7,145 nt of DNA, from positions 1-7,145 of the forward strand of contig CAYRNC010000091.1 in the NCBI GenBank assembly GCA_964425645.1. The letters run 5' to 3'. How positions within the stretch are numbered: the stretch's first letter is position 1; each line of letters starts with the position of its first letter. The notes beneath the pieces were generated by a model that saw only the letters and a list, made by a program, of their open reading frames with translations, was not told where the DNA came from and made no database searches. The stretch is from CAYRNC01 sp964425645 (GTDB lineage: Bacteria; Bacillota; Clostridia; Peptostreptococcales; Anaerovoracaceae). Positions 1 through 5,854 of this stretch are shown in pieces. The position numbers and the translations under genes were made by a program.

Positions 1-7
1 TTGCCAT
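1..7 (-). CDS. Start of an unidentified downstream gene (partial, first two codons)
   Basis: An ATG at 7-5 followed by GCA (Met-Ala) runs off the window edge. Only two full codons are visible, so no product can be named. The call rests on context: a perfect AGGAGG lies 8 nt upstream and an extended -10 promoter lies just before that, on the same strand. No long open frame competes for this ribosome binding site. The gene probably has its own promoter and is not simply read through from the ABC operon. Confidence 0.55.
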
Positions 8-15
8 AATATTAG

Positions 16-21
16 CCTCCT
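16..21 (-). promoter_or_regulatory. Ribosome binding site of the gene starting at position 7
   Basis: AGGAGG on the minus strand, with an 8-nt AT-rich spacer to the ATG. This is a full match to the Shine-Dalgarno core at near-ideal distance, and it is the main reason for calling a gene start at the very edge of the window. Confidence 0.7.
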
Positions 22-32
22 ATGGTTACTTG

Positions 33-43
33 ATTTTACCACA
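33..43 (-). promoter_or_regulatory. Extended -10 promoter for the edge gene
   Basis: The minus strand reads TGTGGTAAAAT, which matches the Gram-positive extended -10 consensus TRTGNTATAAT at all but one defined position. The hexamer TAAAAT is at 33-38. No good -35 box is seen at 16-18 nt spacing (the sequence there is A-rich), which is tolerable for an extended -10 promoter. Transcription would start near position 26, giving a leader of about 19 nt that contains the ribosome binding site. Confidence 0.5.
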
Positions 44-68
44 GAAGGCTATTATTTTTTATATTTAC

Positions 69-87
69 AGACTTTCTTTCACAGTCT
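69..87. repeat. Small inverted repeat upstream of the edge-gene promoter
   Basis: AGACT at 69-73 pairs perfectly with AGTCT at 83-87 across a 9-nt spacer. It lies about 26 bp upstream of the extended -10 element at 33-43. It could be a short operator or chance; on either strand it lacks a convincing terminator tail. Confidence 0.25.
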
Positions 88-117
88 CTTTTATAACCAG
101 TTTTCAAGCGATAGAAT

Positions 118-155
118 AAATCAGTCGGCCATGAGATTTACTATTTGACTGATTT
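118..155. repeat. 9-bp perfect inverted repeat, possible hairpin or weak terminator
   Basis: AAATCAGTC at 118-126 is the exact reverse complement of GACTGATTT at 147-155, with a 20-nt loop. Read on the minus strand, the second arm is followed by ATTCTAT, which is only moderately T-rich, so it is a poor intrinsic terminator by rule. The stop codon of the 41-codon open frame (141-143) lies in the loop. It could be a second terminator after the ABC operon, an operator, or a relic of a lost gene's 3' end. Confidence 0.4.
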
Positions 156-266
156 CAGATGATGAACCACCTCGAACCGGTTGTTGCAACCGATCTTCTC
201 AATAAATTCTTCATACAATGGCGGCTTTAAGGGTAGAAGCATTCCGTAATCCCGACCCTTTAGGCG
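141..266 (-). pseudogene. 41-codon protein-like open frame, possible gene remnant
   Basis: After a TGA at 267-269 this frame stays open for 41 codons to the TAG at 141-143. The only ATG, at 242-240, would give 33 residues starting MLLPLKPPLYEEF and ending HHLKSVK. The composition is protein-like (hydrophobic start, then mixed acidic, basic and aromatic residues) and codon choice resembles the neighbouring genes. There is no convincing ribosome binding site before the ATG. I do not recognise a family. It could be the decayed C-terminal end of a lost gene, a small protein, or chance; chance is a serious possibility at this length. Confidence 0.2.
175..192. repeat. Overlapping palindromes AACCGGTT and CGGTTG-TTG-CAACCG
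   Basis: AACCGGTT (175-182) is a perfect 8-bp palindrome. It overlaps a 6-bp stem, CGGTTG (178-183) with CAACCG (187-192), closed by a 3-nt loop; GTTGCAAC (183-190) is a third palindrome in the same stretch. No T-run follows on either strand, so it is not a terminator. It lies inside the 41-codon open frame. Function unknown. Confidence 0.35.
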
Positions 267-270
267 TCAG

Positions 271-307
271 AAAAACAAAGACACTCATTCAACAGGCGGG
301 TTCTTTG
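271..307 (-). terminator. Candidate terminator of the ABC operon
   Basis: Two nucleotides after the permease stop codon, the minus strand reads CAAAGA, a 20-nt loop, then TCTTTG followed by TTTTT (271-275). Position and T-tract fit an intrinsic terminator. The stem is only 6 bp and AT-rich, and the loop is large, so it would be weak; some readthrough into the following 270 nt is likely. Confidence 0.4.
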
Positions 308-309
308 CC

Positions 310-1644
310 TTATTCATTCCTTAAACTCTCCAAGGCAGAAAGCCGCATGGCTCTCCTCGCCGGAGAATACCCTGACAGTATTCCGATAGCTCCTGCAAAC
401 ACCAAAGCACCAGCGGCAACCCACCATGGTATTATTGAAATGGTAGACCCCCCGCCGCCGATGGATCCAAGCAGATTTCCCAACATGCCGGCAAAAACGG
501 TGTTCATTAAAAAAGAAATGACAAAGCTAAGGATAACTCCTGCCAGTCCCCCCAAAACCCCTATCATGCCGGCCTCAATTAAAAACATCTTCCTTATATC
601 GGGCAGATTAGCACCTATTACCTTCATAACTCCGATTTCACTAGTCCTTTCGTAGATTGACATTATCATCGTATTTGTAATGCCCAAAGCCGCTACAAAT
701 AGTGAAATTGCACCTATGCCTCCAAGTATTCCTTGTATCATGCGCGCCTGATCCTGCATAGCCTTAAGCCAATCGTTTAAGCTGCTCGTTTGAAATCCCA
801 TCTCGCGAATCTTATCACTTACCTTTTGTACATTATCGATATTGCCTACGTAAATCATGGCCTGATTATAGCCGCTTTCGGTTGATATTTCCTTCCTTGC
901 TCTTCTGTTTTCGTCCTGTATCTTTTTTAGTGTATCGAAATCCATGTATACGTAATAAGAAGAATCATCATTGGGATTGGACAGAATGCCCACACCCCTT
1001 GCCCTGTATTGCTTATAATTTATTCTTTCTCCGGAATCTCCACCGAATCGGTTTTGACCGTATTCATAATCGGCAGTCATTATTATTTTATCGGTAATAA
1101 CATCCACTTGGGGTTCCCCCGACCATCCGCTGTACATGGTCTTTTTGGGATTATAAAACCATATGGGGACCTGATTGCCAAATACGAGGACATCCTTATC
1201 GCCAGGCTGAAGCAGGCGGCCTTCCTGTAGTTCATAATTGAATTTTTGCATAACCTCAGGTCTTATTCCGATTATCCCCACCTGAGCAATATGCTTATCG
1301 ATTCCAAGAGTCATGTACTCATCTATTCTCGGGGACACCGCATCCACGCCCTTCAATTTTTCAAAAGATGCGATAGCTCTGTCGTCAAGAACGGATGCCT
1401 TACCGCTGCTTCCCATTTCCATATAAGGGCCAAAGCTTCCCATTCCGCTGTATACATTGATGAGGTGTAGATTCCCGTAACTTTCAATCTGCTTTTGAAA
1501 GCTTACGGAAAGGCCGAACCCTATGGATAGCATCACAATGATCGCACTGGTCCCTACCACCACACCGATGATGGCCAAAATGGTTCTGGTCTTCCTTCTT
1601 AGAAGGTTTCTTATGCAAATCGAAAGCACATCGCGACTATTCAT
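310..1644 (-). CDS. MacB/FtsX-type ABC transporter permease
   Basis: A 444-residue membrane subunit of a mechanotransmission-type (MacB/LolCE-like) ABC transporter. It shows the family layout: one N-terminal membrane helix (about residues 21-45) after a basic cytoplasmic start (RNLLRRKTRT), a large extracytoplasmic domain (about 46-305), then three helices near 306-329, 358-382 and 405-425. The cytoplasmic loop after helix 2 carries the FtsX-type signature YERTSEIGVMKVIGA, which contacts the ATPase, and the C-terminus ends with the usual SPARRAMRLSALESLR. A glycine-rich stretch (GSIGGGG, about 393-399) sits in the outer loop between helices 3 and 4. The start at 1644 is preferred over an in-frame ATG 60 nt upstream because AAGGAG lies 10 nt before it and homologues begin here. 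The gene overlaps the upstream gene by 8 nt (ATGAATAG), suggesting translational coupling. Substrate unknown: such transporters move peptides, lipoproteins or antibiotics, or transmit force across the membrane. Confidence 0.9.
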   Translation of the reverse strand: MNSRDVLSICIRNLLRRKTRTILAIIGVVVGTSAIIVMLSIGFGLSVSFQKQIESYGNLHLINVYSGMGSFGPYMEMGSSGKASVLDDRAIASFEKLKGVDAVSPRIDEYMTLGIDKHIAQVGIIGIRPEVMQKFNYELQEGRLLQPGDKDVLVFGNQVPIWFYNPKKTMYSGWSGEPQVDVITDKIIMTADYEYGQNRFGGDSGERINYKQYRARGVGILSNPNDDSSYYVYMDFDTLKKIQDENRRARKEISTESGYNQAMIYVGNIDNVQKVSDKIREMGFQTSSLNDWLKAMQDQARMIQGILGGIGAISLFVAALGITNTMIMSIYERTSEIGVMKVIGANLPDIRKMFLIEAGMIGVLGGLAGVILSFVISFLMNTVFAGMLGNLLGSIGGGGSTISIIPWWVAAGALVFAGAIGILSGYSPARRAMRLSALESLRNE

Positions 1645-3661
1645 CGATTGACATCTCCTTAAGCATCCTCTTTTTTCTTCGTCTGCGTATAAGAAAGACA
1701 GCAACCGCGATTAAAACCGCAAGCCCTACCGCTATGGGTATCCAAGGGATCTTTCCGCTACCGGGTTCATCCATGGGAGGATAAAAATCATCGGGCATTG
1801 GGGGCATATCCATAATCTCAAAAGTGAATTCCTTAGAAAAGCTTTGCTCGTTACCGGAAGCATCCTCATAGGTAAAAACCACCCTCCCGTCCATTGGCCC
1901 TACCGTCCTCGGCATGAACGAAAAGCTATAGTAGTCATTTCTTCCGGGCTCCATGTTCCCCACATAATAGGTGCTGGATTCCATGGTATCAAAGTCACCC
2001 TCTGCATTTATTCTTAAATTACCCAAAGTGGTTTTTCCCATGTTGTAGAACTGCACATTTAGTCCGGTCTGCATGCCGGCATACAGTTCAGGGGGTGCTA
2101 CGATATCATCTATTACAAGTCTTGTTTCCTGCATAACGGGAATAGATATTACGTCATTCGCCGTATACTCATTTCCGCTTATATCCTCATAAGACATATT
2201 CAAATTTACAGAAGTGGTCTTCTGCTCTGCATCAGGCTTGACGCTGAATATCATGCTGTGGTCCGCCGTGCCTTTATGGTCTATTTTTTCAATATAGAAT
2301 GAATTACTGGAACGAACAGGAATAAAGGTTCCGTCAGTCGAATCCACCGTTACTTTAATATTCTCCAGATCATGATTTCCGCTTGTATTATAAAGCTGCA
2401 AGGACAGGTTAAATTCATCACCCGCCTGCACGTAAGATCCTCCAAACGAATAACTGCTTACCATCAGTTGAGGGGTCTTGATACTTCCGCTGCCTGTTTT
2501 TTTAATAAAAACCCCTGTGTACTGGGATACACTTTCACCTTCTTTCCCACCGGAAGTCGGTTCAACCACAATCTTAATCGGATAGTTTTTTTCTACAGCC
2601 GAGGCCTCACTAAAATAGGTGACAGAAAACTGCTTGCTTTCACCCTTTAATATTCCCGAATCAAGAAATATATTTTGGGTTCTGTTGGGCAGTCCGTCCT
2701 GAGATTCAGTAAAAATTCTCAGTTTCCCCGTGTCGGAGGTTCCCCGATTCTCCACTTTAAAGGATAATCTGAAATCATCACCGGAAGCGACCTGCACAGG
2801 AACATTTACGGATGTAATCGCAATATTCGAAGCACCTCCGCCCTTTCCGCTTACAGGGACATAAAGGGTCTGTTCAATACTTTGTGAGTTGTTTAGTCCT
2901 ATGTAAAAATCAATTCTGACCGATATAGGGTAGTTCTTGCTTGTAAGTTCACTATCTGCCGTGATGGGGAATGTTACGGATTTTGTATCTCCTATCCCTA
3001 CATATCCCACATAAAGTGTAGATGAGGCATTATTTACAGAAATCCCCTCCGGCAATGATAAAGTCACCTTTGCGTCCTTCATCGCCGTGTTGCTTCTATT
3101 GACAAAGGTCAAAGAAAAATTGTTGTCGCTTCCTGCGATGATGGAATCCCCCGGGCTTAAGGAATGAATCAAATCCGCTGCAGGAAGAAAAGTTTCATCG
3201 TTTCCTGTTATCGGAGCAGATAATTTTTTACCTACCTGTATGTTTGCTGAACCGGAACGGAGCACCTGGCCATCATCAATCAAAGTAATATCGACCGTGT
3301 GGGTACCTGCAAAAGCTGTTCCCGACACGTTAATCGTAAAAACTAATTCCGTGGACTGTCCGCTTTCCAGGATAATCGTACCTGTGTTGGGTCTTTGTTC
3401 GGTTAAGGGTCCCGAAGTCGCAGAAAGGCCGATACTGGGCGCAAAGGATATTCTTGCATTGCTGTTATTTGTAACCCGCACCTTCAAGGGTACGTTGGAA
3501 TCTCCCTGCGTAGCAAAAAAACCCCCCGTCTGCTCGATTTTTACACGGACATTTTCCGCTCCGAAAACCAAACCGACCATGCTAGGCACCGCTATGGTTA
3601 CCAGCATAAATATGAGCACAAATGCCCGTATCGCCGATGACTTTATGTATCGCCTGTTCAT
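1637..3661 (-). CDS. Secreted, membrane-anchored multi-Ig-like (NEW3/CARDB-type) protein of the ABC operon
   Basis: A 674-residue surface protein. Residues 1-35 form a signal peptide (basic start, hydrophobic core, likely cut after VFGA). Five similar beta-rich modules follow at roughly 36-145, 160-270, 279-387, 397-510 and 513-617, in the style of NEW3/CARDB/COG1361 domains. They repeat elements such as a buried N-x-G or N-x-S turn, YVG (217-219, 566-568), and YEDISGNE (491-498) against YEDASGNE (598-605). A proline/aspartate-rich linker (about 618-637), one membrane helix (638-658) and an RRRRKKR tail give a type I topology, with the modules outside. It lies between the ATPase and permease genes, so it is probably a partner of the transporter, such as an adaptor, substrate receptor or cell-wall link; this is inference. 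No lipoyl or coiled-coil membrane-fusion domain is seen. AGGAGG lies 12 nt before the start, rather far. Confidence 0.85.
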   Translation of the reverse strand: MNRRYIKSSAIRAFVLIFMLVTIAVPSMVGLVFGAENVRVKIEQTGGFFATQGDSNVPLKVRVTNNSNARISFAPSIGLSATSGPLTEQRPNTGTIILESGQSTELVFTINVSGTAFAGTHTVDITLIDDGQVLRSGSANIQVGKKLSAPITGNDETFLPAADLIHSLSPGDSIIAGSDNNFSLTFVNRSNTAMKDAKVTLSLPEGISVNNASSTLYVGYVGIGDTKSVTFPITADSELTSKNYPISVRIDFYIGLNNSQSIEQTLYVPVSGKGGGASNIAITSVNVPVQVASGDDFRLSFKVENRGTSDTGKLRIFTESQDGLPNRTQNIFLDSGILKGESKQFSVTYFSEASAVEKNYPIKIVVEPTSGGKEGESVSQYTGVFIKKTGSGSIKTPQLMVSSYSFGGSYVQAGDEFNLSLQLYNTSGNHDLENIKVTVDSTDGTFIPVRSSNSFYIEKIDHKGTADHSMIFSVKPDAEQKTTSVNLNMSYEDISGNEYTANDVISIPVMQETRLVIDDIVAPPELYAGMQTGLNVQFYNMGKTTLGNLRINAEGDFDTMESSTYYVGNMEPGRNDYYSFSFMPRTVGPMDGRVVFTYEDASGNEQSFSKEFTFEIMDMPPMPDDFYPPMDEPGSGKIPWIPIAVGLAVLIAVAVFLIRRRRKKRMLKEMSIDE
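1655..1660 (-). promoter_or_regulatory. Ribosome binding site of the permease gene, inside the upstream coding region
   Basis: AAGGAG on the minus strand, 10 nt before the ATG at 1644. It lies within the last codons of the Ig-like protein gene (Lys-Glu of the KEMSIDE end). It decides the permease start over the ATG at 1704, which has no comparable site, and together with the 8-nt overlap it points to coupled translation. Confidence 0.7.
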
Positions 3662-3673
3662 ATTCTTCCATGT

Positions 3674-3679
3674 CCTCCT
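3674..3679 (-). promoter_or_regulatory. Ribosome binding site with two competing ATGs
   Basis: AGGAGG on the minus strand. The in-frame start of the Ig-like protein (3661) is 12 nt away, longer than usual. A second ATG at 3671-3669 is only 2 nt away and out of frame, and opens a 29-codon frame ending at 3582. A 2-nt gap is too short for good initiation, so the 3661 start, followed directly by a signal peptide, is preferred. Confidence 0.6.
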
Positions 3680-3687
3680 ATCTACCC

Positions 3688-4398
3688 CTACACCGGTACA
3701 TCATCGTCTCTTTTCCGGCATTCAATATGAATTATTTTTCCGTCTTCTATAGTTACTACCCTGTCGGCAAAAGCAGCCACGCTATGGTCGTGGGTGACTA
3801 TTATCAAAGTCTGTTTGTGCTTTCTTATCATATCAGTCATCAGGGTCAATACCTCTTTTGATGTAGCTGTGTCAAGATTTCCTGTAGGTTCATCCGCAAA
3901 GATTAGCTTCGGATTTCCCGCCAAGGCCCTGGCGATACCCACCCTTTGCTGCTGACCGCCGCTCATTCTTCCGGGCTTTCGTCTTTCAAAGCCTGCAAGA
4001 CCTACCGCATTCATCATTTCCAAAGCCATGGGCTCTCTGCTCTTTTTATCCACGCCCTTGAATATCAATGGGAGTCCGATGTTTTCAAGGGCTGTAAGAA
4101 TGGGCAGAAGATGATAGGATTGAAAGATAAAACCGATATTGTTTTGACGAAACAAAGTAACCTTTTCTTCATTTAATTTATGTATGGGGATACCACCTAC
4201 ATAAATCTCCCCTTTGGTTGGCTTCTCAAGACCGGCCAACATATTAAGGAATGTAGATTTACCTGAGCCCGACGTACCTACAATACAAAGAATCTCTCCT
4301 TTGTCAATATCTATGCTTACATCATCAAGTGCAACTACCTTTTCATCTCCCATACGGTAGACTTTCCTTACATTTTTCATCTCGATAAATGGCTTCAT
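3688..4398 (-). CDS. ABC transporter ATP-binding protein, MacB/LolD class
   Basis: A 236-residue ATPase that drives the transporter formed with the permease at 310-1644. All nucleotide-binding motifs are intact: Walker A GTSGSGKST (41-49), Q-loop glutamine 93 in FIFQSYHLLP, signature SGGQQQR (146-152), Walker B LIFADE with catalytic Glu170, D-loop GNLD (173-176), and the switch histidine 203 in VTHD. The opening (MKNVRKVYRMGDEKVVALDDVS) and the FQSYHLLP stretch are typical of the MacB/LolD/FtsE export class, not of importers. The length is normal for the class; the acidic tail DDDVPV is a small oddity. It is the first gene of its operon, with AGGGG 7 nt before the ATG and a promoter about 35 nt upstream. 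A 26-nt gap separates it from the next gene. The family assignment is firm; the transported substrate cannot be read from the sequence. Confidence 0.95.
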   Translation of the reverse strand: MKPFIEMKNVRKVYRMGDEKVVALDDVSIDIDKGEILCIVGTSGSGKSTFLNMLAGLEKPTKGEIYVGGIPIHKLNEEKVTLFRQNNIGFIFQSYHLLPILTALENIGLPLIFKGVDKKSREPMALEMMNAVGLAGFERRKPGRMSGGQQQRVGIARALAGNPKLIFADEPTGNLDTATSKEVLTLMTDMIRKHKQTLIIVTHDHSVAAFADRVVTIEDGKIIHIECRKRDDDVPV

Positions 4399-4432
4399 GT
4401 TTCATCCCCTAAATCCGGTTATATTCCTTGCC

Positions 4433-4463
4433 ACTATAACATAATTTAGACGCACAATGTCAG
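4433..4463 (-). promoter_or_regulatory. Promoter of the ABC operon
   Basis: The minus strand carries TATGTTATAGT, one mismatch from the extended -10 consensus TRTGNTATAAT (hexamer TATAGT at 4433-4438). CTGACA at 4458-4463 resembles the -35 consensus TTGACA, with a 19-nt spacer that is longer than the optimal 17. The suboptimal spacing with a good extended -10 suggests a promoter that may need an activator. Transcription would start near 4426, leaving a leader of about 28 nt with no room for a riboswitch. Confidence 0.6.
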
Positions 4464-4499
4464 TAAAAGTTCCGATGTTAATAAAGATTTAACCTTTAC
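4463..4499. promoter_or_regulatory. Inverted repeat next to the -35 box, candidate operator
   Basis: GTAAAAGTT (4463-4471) and AACCTTTAC (4491-4499) are inverted copies with 8 of 9 positions matching, separated by 19 bp. A smaller repeat, GTTAA (4477-4481) with TTAAC (4489-4493), lies inside. The element abuts the -35 box of the ABC operon on its upstream side, the usual place for an activator such as a two-component response regulator. No regulator gene is in the window, so the protein that would bind is unknown. Confidence 0.4.
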
Positions 4500-4521
4500 C
4501 GGAATGTATATATCGGTAGCC

Positions 4522-4543
4522 AAAAAATGACCGCAAACGGTCA
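4522..4543 (-). terminator. Intrinsic terminator of the sua5-rpiB-upp-tyrS operon
   Basis: The minus strand reads TGACCG-TTTG-CGGTCA followed by TTTTTT: a perfect 6-bp GC-containing stem, a tetraloop and six T residues. It begins 52 nt after the tyrS stop codon and lies before the promoter of the ABC operon, so it separates the two transcription units. Confidence 0.85.
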
Positions 4544-4547
4544 CTAA

Positions 4548-4571
4548 TTGTCGGTTGACTGACAGACAACC
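4548..4571 (-). repeat. Two alternative hairpins between tyrS and its terminator
   Basis: In the tyrS 3' untranslated RNA, GGTTG (4571-4567) can pair with CAACC (4557-4553), or the overlapping TTGTC (4569-4565) can pair with GACAA (4552-4548). The two 5-bp pairings share bases and exclude each other. The element sits immediately before the terminator hairpin. It may only stabilise the 3' end; the stems are short and could be chance. Confidence 0.35.
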
Positions 4572-4594
4572 ATTTAATTATTCTAAACAGGCAC

Positions 4595-5833
4595 TTAAGA
4601 TAATACAATCATATGAAAGGTCTTTTTCCCTTTCTTAAGAAGAATTGAACCATTTTGAAACATCTCCCTTGTCACCATCAACTTGGCGTCGGATACCCTT
4701 TCACCGTCTATTTGCAGACCTCCTTGCTCGATGATGCGAAATCCTTCAGACTTACTGGAAACGAGTTTCACCTTGGCAATAAGCGTGACGATACCCATGC
4801 CTTTGCCTTCCAATAAAGCGGCGGGCAGCGCTGTTTTCGGTACATCCTCCATATTATCCCCTCCGGCAAATAGGGCTTTTGACGCTTTAAGCGCCTTTTC
4901 CGCTTCCTCTTCACCGTGGACCATTTTCGTTACCTCAAATGCCAATATCTCCTTGGCCTCATTAATCTTCTCATCCTTCATTAAGGAAAGCCTTCTAACC
5001 TCCCCCATGGGCAAGAATGTCAGCATAGAAAGGCAAGTCTCAACGTCGGCATCTTCTACATTGCGCCAGTACTGAAAGAACTCATAAGGAGACGTTTTAT
5101 CAGCATCAAGCCAAAGAGCACCTTTTTGAGTTTTTCCCATTTTACGGCCTTCACTTGTAGTAAGAAGAGCAAAGGTCATGCCATATACCTTCGCTTGCTC
5201 CTCCCTGCGCACCAAATCCACCCCGGAAATAATATTGGACCACTGATCATCCCCGCCAAATTGCATTTTACAGTTGTATCTTCTGTACAGCTCCAAAAAG
5301 TCATAGGCCTGCATTAACATATAGTTGAACTCCAAAAAAGTGAGTCCGGTCTCCAAGCGCTGCTTATAGCATTCAGCCGTAAGCATTCGATTGACGGAAA
5401 AATACCTGCCGATATCGCGTATGAATTGAACGTAGTTTAGATCCAAAAGCCAGTTTGCATTGTTGTCGGTAATGGCTCTTCCATTCGAAAAATCTATGAA
5501 TCGGCTAAAAATCTCCTGAAATCTTGCACAGTTTTTCATAACGGTTTCTTTTGTCATCACCTTACGCAGATCCGTCCTGCCGGAAGGATCCCCTATCATG
5601 CCCGTGCCGCCTCCGATAAGCACTATGGGCCTATGCCCATACTTTTGCATATGCATCATGATTATGACCTGCATGAAATGACCTACATGGAGAGAATCTG
5701 CAGTCGGATCGAACCCGATATAGAATGTCACTTTTTCCTTTCCAAGCAGATCCCTGATTTCTTCCCCGTTGGTCGTTTGCTTTATAAAGCCTCTTTCATT
5801 TAAAACATCGTAGACGTTGCCTATTTCTTTCAT
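4595..5833 (-). CDS. tyrS: Tyrosyl-tRNA synthetase
   Basis: A 412-residue class I aminoacyl-tRNA synthetase that joins tyrosine to its tRNA using ATP in the cytoplasm. The catalytic Rossmann fold shows FYIGFDPTADSLHVGH (37-52) with the HIGH-type motif HVGH at 49-52, the GGTGMIGDPSG loop (75-85), the tyrosine-site stretch QFGGDDQWSN (191-200), and a KMSKS-type loop KMGKT (231-235). The G-K-T form of that loop places it in the TyrS group, not the TyrZ group, which keeps KMSKS. A C-terminal S4 RNA-binding domain spans about 350-412 (GGLQIDGERVSDAKLMV). Length is normal. The start is supported by GGAG 7 nt upstream. It is the last gene of its operon, 21 nt after upp. No tyrosine-responsive T-box leader fits in that gap, unlike many Firmicute tyrS genes, so expression probably follows the operon. 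Confidence 0.96.
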   Translation of the reverse strand: MKEIGNVYDVLNERGFIKQTTNGEEIRDLLGKEKVTFYIGFDPTADSLHVGHFMQVIIMMHMQKYGHRPIVLIGGGTGMIGDPSGRTDLRKVMTKETVMKNCARFQEIFSRFIDFSNGRAITDNNANWLLDLNYVQFIRDIGRYFSVNRMLTAECYKQRLETGLTFLEFNYMLMQAYDFLELYRRYNCKMQFGGDDQWSNIISGVDLVRREEQAKVYGMTFALLTTSEGRKMGKTQKGALWLDADKTSPYEFFQYWRNVEDADVETCLSMLTFLPMGEVRRLSLMKDEKINEAKEILAFEVTKMVHGEEEAEKALKASKALFAGGDNMEDVPKTALPAALLEGKGMGIVTLIAKVKLVSSKSEGFRIIEQGGLQIDGERVSDAKLMVTREMFQNGSILLKKGKKTFHMIVLS

Positions 5834-5854
5834 ATTTAATCTCCGTAATAATTC

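Noticed and set aside
211..288. A 25-codon minus-strand frame (MSVFVFLTPKG...) just after the permease
   Set aside because: It has no ribosome binding site and overlaps the candidate terminator hairpin; the length is within chance.
218..655. A 145-codon plus-strand open frame
   Set aside because: It is antisense to the end of the permease, is proline-rich in the manner of a reverse-strand shadow, and has no ribosome binding site.
1645..1704. An in-frame ATG at 1704 for the permease
   Set aside because: The extra 20 residues are charged and cysteine-rich and come from the out-of-frame basic tail of the upstream gene; AAGGAG and the family N-terminus support 1644.
1637..3661. The 674-residue protein as a classical membrane fusion protein or S-layer protein
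   Set aside because: There is no coiled-coil hairpin or lipoyl-like domain, and no SLH or cell-wall-binding repeat; the anchor is a C-terminal membrane helix with a basic tail.
3240..3752. A 170-codon plus-strand open frame
   Set aside because: It is antisense to the N-terminal part of the Ig-like protein and the end of the ATPase, both well supported; no family features or start signals.
4439..4457. A MerR-type promoter, suggested by the 19-nt spacer of the ABC promoter
   Set aside because: MerR operators are dyads within the spacer; no inverted repeat is present there, and the dyad lies upstream of the -35 instead.
4683..5075. A 130-codon plus-strand open frame
   Set aside because: It is fully antisense to the C-terminal half of tyrS and has serine-rich shadow composition.
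5834..5854. A T-box leader for tyrS
   Set aside because: The gap between upp and tyrS is only 21 nt, too short for any T-box structure, and it contains just a ribosome binding site.
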